From contig JAHXIV010000018.1 of NCBI GenBank assembly GCA_025655455.1, positions 42,816 to 106,239 of the forward strand: DNA of 63,424 bases, written 5' to 3'. The notes beneath the pieces were generated by a model. The model worked only from the letters and a program-made list of their open reading frames with translations. It did not search any database and was not told the DNA's origin. Of this stretch, positions 31,203 through 39,301 are shown piece after piece. Positions within the stretch are counted from its first letter, which is position 1. Every line of letters starts with the position of its first letter. The translations under genes and the position numbers were made by a program. Source of the stretch: a gamma proteobacterium symbiont of Taylorina sp. (lineage in GTDB: Bacteria > Pseudomonadota > Gammaproteobacteria > GRL18).

Positions 31203-32102
31203 TTGGATTTAAAAGACTGTAAAGTACTTCTGGTTGATGATATTAAAGCCAATACTGCTCTGTTAAAAAAATTACTTAAAAGTGATTATCAAATTGATAC
31301 AGTTAATGATGGTAAGGATGCTCTTCACTATATTGAGTCCTCACTACCTGATTTGGTTCTTTTGGATATTGTTATGCCGGATATTGATGGTTATGAAGTT
31401 TGTCAGCAACTCAAAGCGGATGAACGCAGCAAAGATGTACCTATTGTTTTTATTACCTCATTAAATGAAGAGGGAGATGAATATAAGGGGTTAAAGTTAG
31501 GAGCCATAGATTATATTACCAAACCCTTTAATAAAAACATTGTCCGTGCACGAGTCAGAAATCATCTTATTACAAAAAAGCAGAGTGATTTATTAAAAAA
31601 TCTTTCCAATCTGGATGGATTGACCAGTATTTCTAATCGCTATTGCTTTGATAATTACCTCAATAATGAGTGGCAACGAGCCATGCGTTCCGATGAGCCA
31701 TTGTCATTGATTCTTATGGATATTGATTTTTTTAAGCAATACAATGACCATTACGGACATCTTGCCGGTGATGATTGTCTTAAACAGGTTGCTCAATCAC
31801 TGGATTGCAGTATTAAACGATCAACTGATTTTGTGGCTAGATATGGTGGTGAGGAATTTGTTGCGGTTCTACCTAAAACCAGCTCTGATGATGCAATAAT
31901 TTTAGCGGAAATATTCCGAAAAAACATCGAAAAGCTGGTAATTAAACATGAATTTTCAAGCACTGAACAGCACGTTACCATCAGCCTTGGTGTAGCAACA
32001 ATGATACCTGAACGAAATACCCTGCCACAGTTGTTAATTGAAGCAGCGGATAGAAATCTTTATAAGGCAAAAGAATCCGGGCGTAATCAAGTTAAAAGGT
32101 AG
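31203..32102 (+). CDS. Response regulator diguanylate cyclase (REC-GGDEF)
   Basis: 299 residues. It starts at TTG with AAAAGGA 7 bases upstream. The receiver domain (about 5-120) has Asp55 in LVLLDIVMPDIDG. The GGDEF domain (about 135-297) has active motif GGEEF (215-219) and an intact inhibitory site RxxD (Arg206-Asp209), so it should make cyclic-di-GMP and be product-inhibited. It lies 13 bases after the hybrid kinase, whose HPt domain is the natural phosphodonor. It is the output of the corrinoid-linked phosphorelay. Confidence 0.93.
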   Translation: MDLKDCKVLLVDDIKANTALLKKLLKSDYQIDTVNDGKDALHYIESSLPDLVLLDIVMPDIDGYEVCQQLKADERSKDVPIVFITSLNEEGDEYKGLKLGAIDYITKPFNKNIVRARVRNHLITKKQSDLLKNLSNLDGLTSISNRYCFDNYLNNEWQRAMRSDEPLSLILMDIDFFKQYNDHYGHLAGDDCLKQVAQSLDCSIKRSTDFVARYGGEEFVAVLPKTSSDDAIILAEIFRKNIEKLVIKHEFSSTEQHVTISLGVATMIPERNTLPQLLIEAADRNLYKAKESGRNQVKR

Positions 32103-32420
32103 TATCCTTAGTGAGAGATAGAATGTTATATCAAATTCATAAAGTTAATAATACTACTGCAATCAGAGAGTGATCAGAGTTAATTTTAGATGAAAGCCTT
32201 AAGTCGCAGCTTTTTAGAATTTACACAAAAAATATATTTGTTCGATAGTTTCTTCTATGGGATGAGGAATAGCCAGAGCACACATTAGCCTCAGACAATA
32301 TCCGAATGGCCTCTAAAGGGTGGAATAATACAATCTATTTAAGTTCAAAATTATTAAATGGCCTTGTATGGAAAGTGGCTCTTTTCAAGAAAAATATTAT
32401 GTGTGGATGGATAACTTTAC
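32103..32420. other. Intergenic region, no gene seen
   Basis: 318 bases between the diguanylate cyclase and the HigA antitoxin. No coding sequence, strong hairpin or repeat was recognised. It marks the boundary to the region rich in broken mobile genes. Confidence 0.5.
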
Positions 32421-32702
32421 TTAGGAAAAACCTATGTGCAATTTCTTACCGACCGCATGAGCAACACGTTCTAATACTTCCAGTGTGATAGATGAATTAT
32501 CAGGATCAAGAATTCGATCCAATTGAGAACGACTGGTTTTTAATTTTTCAGCCAAGCTAGTTTTTGTCATGTTTTTTTCTTCCATAATGTCACCTAGCTG
32601 AAGTGCTAAAAGACGTTTATGTGCTTTTGCAGAAACTTCCTCTAAAATCCCTTCTTCTTCAAGAAAATCATCCAAATTACTTCCGCTATGTTGATTTGTC
32701 AT
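32421..32702 (-). CDS. HigA-type XRE antitoxin
   Basis: 93 residues from ATG 32702, one base after the stop of the toxin remnant; a longer frame would begin at 32726. The helix-turn-helix (about 40-85) reads MTKTSLAEKLKTSRSQLDRILDPDNSSITLEVLERVAHAVGKKL. It belongs to the XRE antitoxins that follow Gp49-like HigB toxins. The toxin-first order fits higBA, but the toxin upstream is broken, so this is an orphan antitoxin that may still repress or neutralise related toxins. Confidence 0.85.
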   Translation of the reverse strand: MTNQHSGSNLDDFLEEEGILEEVSAKAHKRLLALQLGDIMEEKNMTKTSLAEKLKTSRSQLDRILDPDNSSITLEVLERVAHAVGKKLHIGFS

Positions 32703-32703
32703 T

Positions 32704-33065
32704 CTATGTTCCCTTAAGCCATTCATTTTTTCGATTACGGGCTAACTCAATTTCTTTATTAGGAGATTTCTGAGACTTCTGAGATTTCTTAATAAAACCA
32801 TGTAATAAAATCATGTGGTTTCCAGCAACAGTAAAGAAAACTCTTGAAATATTATCGTGTTCCAATCAACTCCTGGCTTCCCATAGATCTGGTTCCATTT
32901 TTCTCACCAGAGGCATACCTAAGGCCATCGAAACTGGATAAGTTTAATATCCTCACCAATAATCTTTTTATTTTCTCTCTCCATATTTCTCAACCATTCA
33001 AGCACGGGTTCATTACCAGATTGGGTCATAAAAAACTTAACAAAAAGGATTGGCTGAGTACTCAT
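32704..33065 (-). pseudogene. Broken HigB (Gp49-like, RelE superfamily) toxin
   Basis: Starting at ATG 33065 (STQPILFVKFF) the product reads ...EWLRNMERENKKIIGEDIKLIQFRWP, then TAG. A one-base shift restores GMPLVRKMEPDLWEARS, after which an in-frame TGA is followed by LEHDNISRVFFTVAGNHM and ILLHGFIKKSQKS to TAG 32704. The total of 362 bases is not a multiple of three. One frameshift and one nonsense mutation inactivate a toxin of otherwise normal length. Confidence 0.82.
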
Positions 33066-33177
33066 AATCAATATTGTACCTTTTATGGTACATTTGTCAA
33101 ACATGAAAAATGGTTACTGTTTAATCATTATTGAATGTTTTCAATGTTAATAAGAGACTAATAAAAGGTGAATAAAA

Positions 33178-33369
33178 ATGGATACTATAAAAAATGAATC
33201 TAAAATACATATCCCTTGGAATAAAGGAAAGTTGACTGGACAAAAGCCAGCTTTAAAGCTAAAAGAAGTATGGTATATTCGCATCCATCTTCAAATGTCT
33301 CATCGTATAAAAGAGCTTGCTTTATTTAATATGGCAATTGATAGCAAACTAAGAAGTTGTGATTTAGTT
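33178..33369 (+). pseudogene. N-terminal fragment of a tyrosine recombinase/integrase
   Basis: Residues 1-64 (HIPWNKGKLTGQKPALKLKE, then ELALFNMAIDSKLRSCDLV) match the start of a common family of small tyrosine integrases. A good ribosome-binding site (AAAGGTG) precedes the ATG. Homology ends at residue 64, where an IS21-type fragment in the opposite direction takes over. All catalytic residues (R, H, R, Y) are missing. Confidence 0.75.
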
Positions 33370-33470
33370 ATATGTTTCTTCATTATGGGATCTTTTGCAT
33401 GTTGTTTTGCCTCACAACGAAGCCTTAGTAGTTCTCTTAATTGTCGCATTATTATTCTCTTTGCTGACAT
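33370..33470 (-). mobile_element. 5' fragment of an IS21-family transposase (IstA)
   Basis: On the minus strand from ATG 33470 the frame reads MSAKRIIMRQLRELLRLRC and continues EAKQHAKDP, resembling the N-terminus of IS21 IstA proteins (M.AKRI.MR.lReiLRL). It breaks off into the integrase fragment after about 33 codons. It marks an IS insertion followed by deletion of the element's body. Confidence 0.6.
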
Positions 33471-33524
33471 GCTCTTTCCCCAAAAGTAAGGAAGGATAGC
33501 AAATTATTATTTAATTGAGCTTGT

Positions 33525-33830
33525 TCAAGTTTGTTTAAGGTTATAGGTTTCAATAGCAGGTAGAACAGCGTAATGCGCTTGTTTTTTTGTAAATATAGAC
33601 ATCTTTAGGCCAAGGCCTGATAAAATTTGTAACACCTTATCAATACCGACATTACGGTTGCCATTCTCAACCCCCGACAAAAGATCAACTGAAACACCTA
33701 ACATCTTTGCCGCTTCATCAATTACCAACCCATGTTGCGTTCTTTGGGCTCGAATAAAGGCCCCCAAATCCTTTGTGTTTTCAATAAAGGGAGAGGTTGG
33801 AAATTTTTTTGGAACAAGTTTATTAGCCAT
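33525..33830 (-). CDS. HipB-like XRE antitoxin
   Basis: 101 residues. The helix-turn-helix (about 22-78) reads LGAFIRAQRTQHGLVIDEAAKMLGVSVDLLSGVENG and ends GLGLKMSIFTKK, typical of HipB. It starts 23 bases after the hipA stop on the same strand. It should bind the HipA kinase and repress the operon. The order hipA-then-hipB is the reverse of the E. coli hipBA operon. Confidence 0.88.
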   Translation of the reverse strand: MANKLVPKKFPTSPFIENTKDLGAFIRAQRTQHGLVIDEAAKMLGVSVDLLSGVENGNRNVGIDKVLQILSGLGLKMSIFTKKQAHYAVLPAIETYNLKQT

Positions 33831-33853
33831 GATAATTCTTTAAATAGTTTAAG

Positions 33854-35182
33854 TTATTTAATGCGAATGCATTGATTTTCCTTGACTTCATCTCTTACTG
33901 CATCGGTAAATGATATAAGGCATTGCGTTCTGTTTTGAATAATTTCAAGCACCTTGTTTAACACTTTTTGATCTTCAGGACTGTAGATTTCATTTTTAAG
34001 CTCTTCTGTCGCTGCATTTACTATCGCATAGGAATATTTATTTAAGGTGCGTTCCAATACGGATAAAGGTATTTTATTTTCATTGGCTAACGTAATCCAA
34101 TCATAGGCTTCAACATTAGCGGCCACAAATTGATCCCCAATGGCCATAGCCATTTCATCAACAACACTTTCATAAATTTCAGTTGATACCAAATCGTAAT
34201 AAGGAGCTAACTCAGGACCTTCAGGGTTCATAAAAAAAGAAATATTTTTTCCATGAGCATCTGAATTACCAATCGTGTAATTAAATACAGCCCAATCTAA
34301 GATGTCATGTTTGGTTTTAATGGGAACATTTGTTCTTTCAGATAAATTAAAAAGCAATGAATAACTTACACCCTCTCGAATATCTTGAACATCCCGATCA
34401 TTGCCAAAGTTTCGTTCCATTTTATGGGAAACAGGTAATCCAAGAGCCTGACATCCATCAACTATATGTATTCTTTCAACAGTAACGTCCGATTGACATA
34501 TTCTATCAAATCTCTCAACCTCAAATATCGGTTCAGGTATTTTTTTGTAGGTAGAATTAGGTATGTTTAGACCAATTTTTTTTGCCACTTGCATACAAAA
34601 ATGCTCATTGGCAACAATATTTTGAATATGAGGATTAACTGAATTTAGCTTAATAATAATATTGGATGTTATTTCGCCATCAGCCAGGTACATTTTTCCA
34701 TTCTTATCTTTAAAGAAACACTGTTTATCCTGATAACCAGCAATAGAAAAACGCACTTTTTTATCCCAAACTGTGAAAGGCATAGTATCACGAGACAAAA
34801 TCCGTTCATTAAGTTCTTTTTGTGTTACTTCTCTAAATGGAATCAAAGGTGTGGTTGAAATTTTCTTATGTCTGCTTATTTCAATAGCACCTGCAATTTC
34901 TTTTCCTGAATGAGCGAGTAAAGCCATGACATTCGATTTAGAGACTCGTGTATAAGCGGATAAATCGTCTAAGGCTTTACCCTCTGGCAATAAATTTTGA
35001 AAGAAATTACCGACATATGAAGCATGTGTTTTAATATTTTTATCTAAGACTGGTGAGAGTGAAAAACCATCAGGTGAACGCATCCATTTGTCATCATAAA
35101 TAAATGAATATCCCTTTCCAGCTTCATGATAAAGCTCTCCTATAGGACTATTATTAAATTTTACAAAGAGCTTTTCCATCAA
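33854..35182 (-). CDS. HipA-family serine/threonine kinase toxin
   Basis: 442 residues, the normal HipA length. The N-terminal subdomain shows FFQNLLPEGKALDDL (about 60-74) and the Gly-rich loop SIAGYQDKQ (146-154). ERFDR is at 223-227. The catalytic loop GNSDAHGKNISFF carries the expected catalytic Asp308, and LAPYYDLVST is the magnesium-binding motif with Asp330. E. coli HipA phosphorylates glutamyl-tRNA synthetase and causes persistence; the target here is unknown. All key residues are present, so the kinase is probably active. It pairs with the HipB-like gene downstream. Confidence 0.92.
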   Translation of the reverse strand: MMEKLFVKFNNSPIGELYHEAGKGYSFIYDDKWMRSPDGFSLSPVLDKNIKTHASYVGNFFQNLLPEGKALDDLSAYTRVSKSNVMALLAHSGKEIAGAIEISRHKKISTTPLIPFREVTQKELNERILSRDTMPFTVWDKKVRFSIAGYQDKQCFFKDKNGKMYLADGEITSNIIIKLNSVNPHIQNIVANEHFCMQVAKKIGLNIPNSTYKKIPEPIFEVERFDRICQSDVTVERIHIVDGCQALGLPVSHKMERNFGNDRDVQDIREGVSYSLLFNLSERTNVPIKTKHDILDWAVFNYTIGNSDAHGKNISFFMNPEGPELAPYYDLVSTEIYESVVDEMAMAIGDQFVAANVEAYDWITLANENKIPLSVLERTLNKYSYAIVNAATEELKNEIYSPEDQKVLNKVLEIIQNRTQCLISFTDAVRDEVKENQCIRIK

Positions 35183-35353
35183 TGACCTTTGTCTGTATCA
35201 TTATTTAGCATATATAAGAATTATATATTATATCAAAGGTAGCATCAAGTATATTTCGTGTATATACGTATTAATTATAAATTAAAGGATTGTTTTAGAA
35301 TTATTTTGTTTATACGCTAAATATTGTATTTTGTGATAGCCATAATAATTTTT

Positions 35354-35461
35354 GAGATAGAGCTGCCCGTACTGGTCGCAATCCCCCGCACTGGTGAAGA
35401 AATTCAAATCAAAGCATCCAAAAACCCTGCAGGTAAAGCATAAAAAGATGCTGTTAATTAA
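35354..35461 (+). pseudogene. C-terminal remnant of an HU-type DNA-binding protein
   Basis: One frame reads IPRTGEEIQIKASKNPAGKA, stop, KDAVN, stop. HU proteins end with NPRTGEEI.I.ASK.PAFKAGK.LKDAVN, so this is a decayed hup 3' end with a nonsense codon and a small deletion. Nothing upstream matches the rest of HU. Confidence 0.65.
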
Positions 35462-36187
35462 TCATATTTCATTATGAATAAAGCTATTCTACTCTCCGTT
35501 TTGGTATTTCCTGGCTCTGACCATTTATTGTTGAAGAAATATCAAACATGGATCAGCTAAGTTGTATCCTGGATTTCATTTGCTTCTATACCAACAAATC
35601 CAGAACCAGATGATGATTTCACTGTAGTTTAATAGTCGCAACAGCTATATTAACAATACTTAATGTGATTTTTAAAGTAATTGTAATTGTTATTATTAAT
35701 TTATTTGTCTTTCTTTTCTCGTTATCAACTAGAGCAAATCGGGAAAAGTTATTATATCAGATATTGATTACAAGAAATTTATGGAATTACCACGGTATGA
35801 CTAAAAAATGCATAATTGAAAGCTGAATAAGAAATCTAAATGTCTGCTATCAGGATAGTAGAACAAGAAATGAACTAATTATTGAATGGCAGGAATTAGG
35901 TCATTTGCTACTTAAACCCATCTAATTGAATCTTAAAAATTTGATGGGTTTCGTTAAGTTAATCTTAATCTAGATCTAAACAGGTTGAAATCACAAGTTT
36001 CATTTTAGTCCATTTGTTCGTTATCAGATCTAAGTAAAGATGAGTGAGTTAATTTATTGGAAATGTATTCTTATTATTTTGATGAATTGGCACTGATTCA
36101 CTATGGATTCAATCGAACACCGCAACATATGCTTTAAATCTTTCAACTCGTATTTTGTAATTACAGCTATACGGTGATTGATTGTAA
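35462..36187. other. Gene-free AT-rich stretch
   Basis: About 725 bases between the HU remnant and a DUF6172 gene. All frames are interrupted and I recognise no protein fragment, RNA or repeat. It looks like decayed accessory DNA. Confidence 0.5.
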
Positions 36188-36487
36188 CTAAGATCCAATA
36201 TCTGGATTTTTTGCACGATAACCTGGTTTTGACAAAATCTCCAAATAAAATGAATCCAGATTCAAACGTTCTGCTTCATCAATACACTGGTTTATTTGCT
36301 TGACATGGATGACTTTGGCTTCTTGTTCAGTATGTCCATATCGACAATCAAAATCCCAAAAGTCAGCACCTTCAAGTCTCTCCTTGTTTCGTTCTCTTTT
36401 TAAATATTTTTTTACTTCATGTTTTACCGATTCAAATAATCTGGCAACTTTGATTGTTGGGTGAGACATTGCAAATGTTTTTTTCAT
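36188..36487 (-). CDS. DUF6172 family protein
   Basis: 99 residues from ATG 36487 (MKKTFAMSHPTIKVARL); a longer frame from 36541 adds 18 residues unlike the family. The conserved core is KKYLKRERNKERLEGADFWDFDCRYG, followed by EAKVIHVKQINQCIDEAE and FYLEILSKPGYR. Small soluble proteins of this type occur widely in gammaproteobacteria with no known function. The gene looks intact although both flanks hold broken DNA. Confidence 0.8.
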   Translation of the reverse strand: MKKTFAMSHPTIKVARLFESVKHEVKKYLKRERNKERLEGADFWDFDCRYGHTEQEAKVIHVKQINQCIDEAERLNLDSFYLEILSKPGYRAKNPDIGS

Positions 36488-36541
36488 ATTTGTCCTAAAA
36501 AGTGTCCAAAAGACTGGAGCTAAGATAAGTAGCTCTGACAC

Positions 36542-36974
36542 GACAGAGCACTTCTAACATGTTATTTAAATTTTACCACACAATCAAAGTTTTAATGAGT
36601 TACTGTTACTTTTTCTTGAATATGTAATATTAAGGAAAATGTAAATCTAGTATTTATTTGCCAGAGCAGGGGATAGAATTAGTGGTTCGCTCATTTCTCC
36701 CACTGGGTTTAATATTTTATTTGAACAATTGGAAGTAGCGGCTAACTGGAAATTTCAAATTAAGTTTGGCTAACACAAATATACTGCAATAGGTCAATTT
36801 GGTTAATTCAGGGTTATTATTAACAATTTTTCTTATGAATTATCTCAAAATGCCAGATCCGTCCCTTTGCTGCCATTCAGAATTTTACGTGACTAACGTC
36901 CAGAAGTAAAAAACAGCAATTCAGGAACACCAAAGTTAACCGGCAAGCTTCGGCTAATAGTGTTGAGCGACTGG
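36542..36974. other. Intergenic region with a possible attC-like end
   Basis: About 430 bases without a recognised gene. The right end (36935-36986) contains GTTAACCGGCAAGCTTCGGC and, about 20 bases on, GACTGGTTATATGCC. On the minus strand this begins TATAACCAGTCGCTCAA directly at the stop of the hydrolase remnant, reminiscent of the start of integron attC sites. The complementary end is weak, so this is only suggestive. Confidence 0.3.
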
Positions 36975-37143
36975 TTATATGCCCTTATTCTTCTTGATCT
37001 CAATATATTCAAGAACCTCTGTTAAGAGCATGTTGAATTCTTTTGGCTTTTCTAGCATTGGGAAATGGCCTGTTTCTTCTATATAAAAAAAATTATAAGT
37101 TTGAATATATTTTCTATTAGCATCTGGATTTGTTGGCCATATC
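36975..37143 (-). pseudogene. C-terminal remnant of an alpha/beta hydrolase
   Basis: The minus-strand frame reads IWPTNPDANRKYIQTYNFF, then YIEETGHFPMLEKPKEFN and LLTEVLEYIEIKK to TAA at 36975. GHFPMLEKPxEFN is the catalytic-His segment of alpha/beta hydrolases. The N-terminal three quarters are replaced by a transposase fragment. Confidence 0.7.
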
Positions 37144-37372
37144 AATGCCGCTGCTTTGAACCATATCTAAGTTGTCACCTGATAAATAACCATTATCCAT
37201 ACTCAGCTTTTCAGGCAATTGCCCTGTTGTTTCTTTAATCGCTTCTAATGCAGGTTCCAGTTCTTTTTTGTCATTAGCATTTTGGCTCACATGTTGACCA
37301 ATAATCATTTGATTGTCTTCATCAACACTAATCTGAGGGTTATAATCATAACTACCACCGCATGACTCTATC
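37141..37372 (-). mobile_element. Internal fragment of a DDE transposase (IS1182-like)
   Basis: The frame reads CGGSYDYNPQISVDEDNQMI, then IGQHVSQNANDKKEL and KLSMDNGYLSGDNLD. QHVSQNANDKxEL and DNGYxSGDN resemble the central DDE region of IS1182/IS4-group transposases. Both ends are missing: the left joins the hydrolase remnant, the right an IS110 tail. Confidence 0.65.
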
Positions 37373-37478
37373 CGTTTAAAAAAGCACTTTCATTAAAAGG
37401 CTCCTTATGTTTAAGCATGAAATAAACAGCACGTCCCAATTTATGAGATAAAATAGCCATTGCTTTATGGATTGATAC
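37368..37478 (-). mobile_element. C-terminal fragment of an IS110-family transposase
   Basis: 37 codons read SIHKAMAILSHKLGRAVYFM and LKHKEPFNESAFL to TAG at 37368. This matches the conserved C-terminus of IS110/IS116 transposases. It is fused to the integrase remnant on its upstream side. Confidence 0.6.
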
Positions 37479-38085
37479 TTTTTTTTACCCCTGACGTTTG
37501 GGAATAACAGAGCTGGATGTCGATGGTTAGCCCAGTATGTACGTAATGCTTTCAAAGTTAAGTCTGGTAGTGGTACCATGCGATCTTTACTACCCTTGCC
37601 TCAACGAATATGAATCAGCTGACGTTCAGCGTCAATATCACTCACATGCAAAGATAAAGCCTCTTGCAGGCGCAATCCATTGAATAAACGGTTAACAGGT
37701 AAACTTGATAGCGAAGTTTTTTAGTATGAGTGATGAGACGTTCAATCTCAGAAGGTGTCAGAATATCAGGGATAGTTTTTACTTTGGGTGGTTTGATAAT
37801 ATTAATCCATTGCCAGTCTTTTTTCAGGATATGTTTCCAGTAGAACTGGAGGCCGAGTCGATCAATTTTAACCATGCTCCAGGAATGATTTTTAACCATA
37901 TCGGCAAAATAATCTTGTAGCTGTTCTGGTGTTAATTCATTATGACAGCAGTCAAAATATTTAGATATACGTCGAATGGCACGGGAGTATGAATCTACGG
38001 TCTTTTTTACCTTACCCTGAAGAGTCAGTAATTTTACATGGCTCTGATAAGGCTCGTAGCAATGGATGTTTTCTGGATTGTTCAT
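37479..38085 (-). pseudogene. Frameshifted tyrosine recombinase (XerC-like, IS91-associated type)
   Basis: From ATG 38085 the SAM-like N-terminal domain is intact: VKKTVDSYSRAIRRISKYFD, then PDILTPSEIERLITHTKKLR. At YLLTVYSM one base is missing (family continues GLRLQEALSLHVSDID, found in the next frame). Then HIR-TGA-GKGSKDRMVPLP shows a nonsense codon. The frame ends in the IS110 fragment near NVRGK, so the catalytic His-x-x-Arg and Tyr are lost. Recombinases of this type are often seen next to IS91-family transposases. Confidence 0.8.
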
Positions 38086-38590
38086 GGTATACTTTCCTTT
38101 AAATATGACCCGATATTGGGTTTGGAAATTATACCTGCTTGGGTGAGGTCATGCTTTTCTGCCGCAAGCGGCTTCGTCCAACGAGAGTATGCACTGGACA
38201 GAAAAAGCTACCCATTGAATCACATGGTTTCGTTGTCTTGTGCCAACTCACCTTCAAGCCAAGCCTAATAGGATGTTTTTGTCCATTGGCTCATCGTTTT
38301 GCATTGGGCTTCCTTCAGACAGCTCCTCGCGGATTTGCCCTTGCCTTCTGCTAGTAGTTGTCGCTAAAATGGTTGGATACAATTTACATAGCGGTGATTC
38401 TCCTACAAGGGACTTACACCCCATTAGTTTATGCCCATGACGGGCGTACCCAAAAGCATCCAATTTAAAAAGTGGTCGAAGCGCCTTCTTAAAATTAGGA
38501 ATCTGGTTAAACTTATGTCGCCCTCGGAAGTTCAGTGGGACGACCACTTTTAAATTGATGCTGACGTTATGTTTCAAAAGGAGTTAAATT
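38086..38590. other. Non-coding region with long inverted repeat
   Basis: About 500 bases, apparently less AT-rich than its surroundings. GCATCCAATTTAAAAAGTGG (from about 38456) and CCACTTTTAAATTGATGC (to about 38562) form an imperfect inverted repeat about 107 bases overall. It is followed by CTGACGTTATGTTTC (38561-38575), whose complement recurs at 57461. At about 38404 CTACAAGGGACTTACACCCC resembles 57953. No protein is supported here. Confidence 0.5.
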
Positions 38591-39301
38591 TTGCCTCATG
38601 AAAAAATGAATAATATTGCATTACTCATTGATGCAGATAATGCATCTGCAAAATTTATTCAAAAAATATTGACTGAGTTAGCCAGCCATGGAAAAGTAAA
38701 TATTCGAAAAGCTTATGGAAACTGGACATCATCAAATCTCAATGGTTGGGAAGCTATTATTCAGGATCATGCCATACAACCAATTCAGCAATATGACCTT
38801 ACAAAGGGAAAAAATGCTACAGATATAGCATTAACAATTGATGCAATGGATATTCTTTATACAAAAAATGTTGATGCATTTTGCATTGTTAGTTCAGATT
38901 GTGATTTTACACCATTAGTTACAAGACTCTTATCGGATGGTAAAGTTGTTATTGGCTTTGGGCAAAGAAAGACACCTTCTGTTTTTGTAAATGCTTGCTC
39001 AACATTTCTTTTCCTTGATGAAGAGAGTAAAAGTAAACCCAAAGACGAAAAAGAAAGTGAACTTCAAAACAACAAGCAGTTAATTAAGTTATTAAAAAAT
39101 TCTATCGTTACAACAAAAGAAGAAAATGGTTGGTCATTCCTTTCTAAAGTTGGTAAATTAATTTCAAATCATGCATCATTTGACTCAAGAAATTATGGTT
39201 TTTCTCGACTCAAAGACCTAATTGATGCAGTTGGGTTGTTTGATATAAAGCGTGATGAAAAAAAGAATTTTCTTGTTAAAATCAAAAACAAAAGAACATA
39301 A
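38591..39301 (+). CDS. NYN-domain nuclease-like protein with LOTUS/OST-HTH domain
   Basis: 236 residues. The NYN/PIN-like domain (about 6-145) has IALLIDADNASAKF, then KNATDIALTIDAMDIL and FCIVSSDCDFTPLV, supplying the acidic residues expected for a metal-dependent RNase (LabA/DUF88 family). A charged linker leads to a C-terminal LOTUS/OST-HTH domain (about 160-232), a predicted RNA-binding fold. AAGGAG lies 8 bases before TTG 38591, whereas the next in-frame ATG (38606) is 23 bases away, so TTG is the likely start. It sits amid mobile debris and may be a cargo gene. Confidence 0.85.
   Translation: MPHEKMNNIALLIDADNASAKFIQKILTELASHGKVNIRKAYGNWTSSNLNGWEAIIQDHAIQPIQQYDLTKGKNATDIALTIDAMDILYTKNVDAFCIVSSDCDFTPLVTRLLSDGKVVIGFGQRKTPSVFVNACSTFLFLDEESKSKPKDEKESELQNNKQLIKLLKNSIVTTKEENGWSFLSKVGKLISNHASFDSRNYGFSRLKDLIDAVGLFDIKRDEKKNFLVKIKNKRT

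Noticed and set aside
38456..38575. Complete integron attC site
   Set aside because: The right end resembles a core site (CGTTATG), but the left side has no complementary partner outside the inverted repeat.
38086..38590. Several overlapping small frames on both strands
   Set aside because: They mutually overlap, lack ribosome-binding sites, and the region is better explained as a non-coding repeat with an inverted structure.
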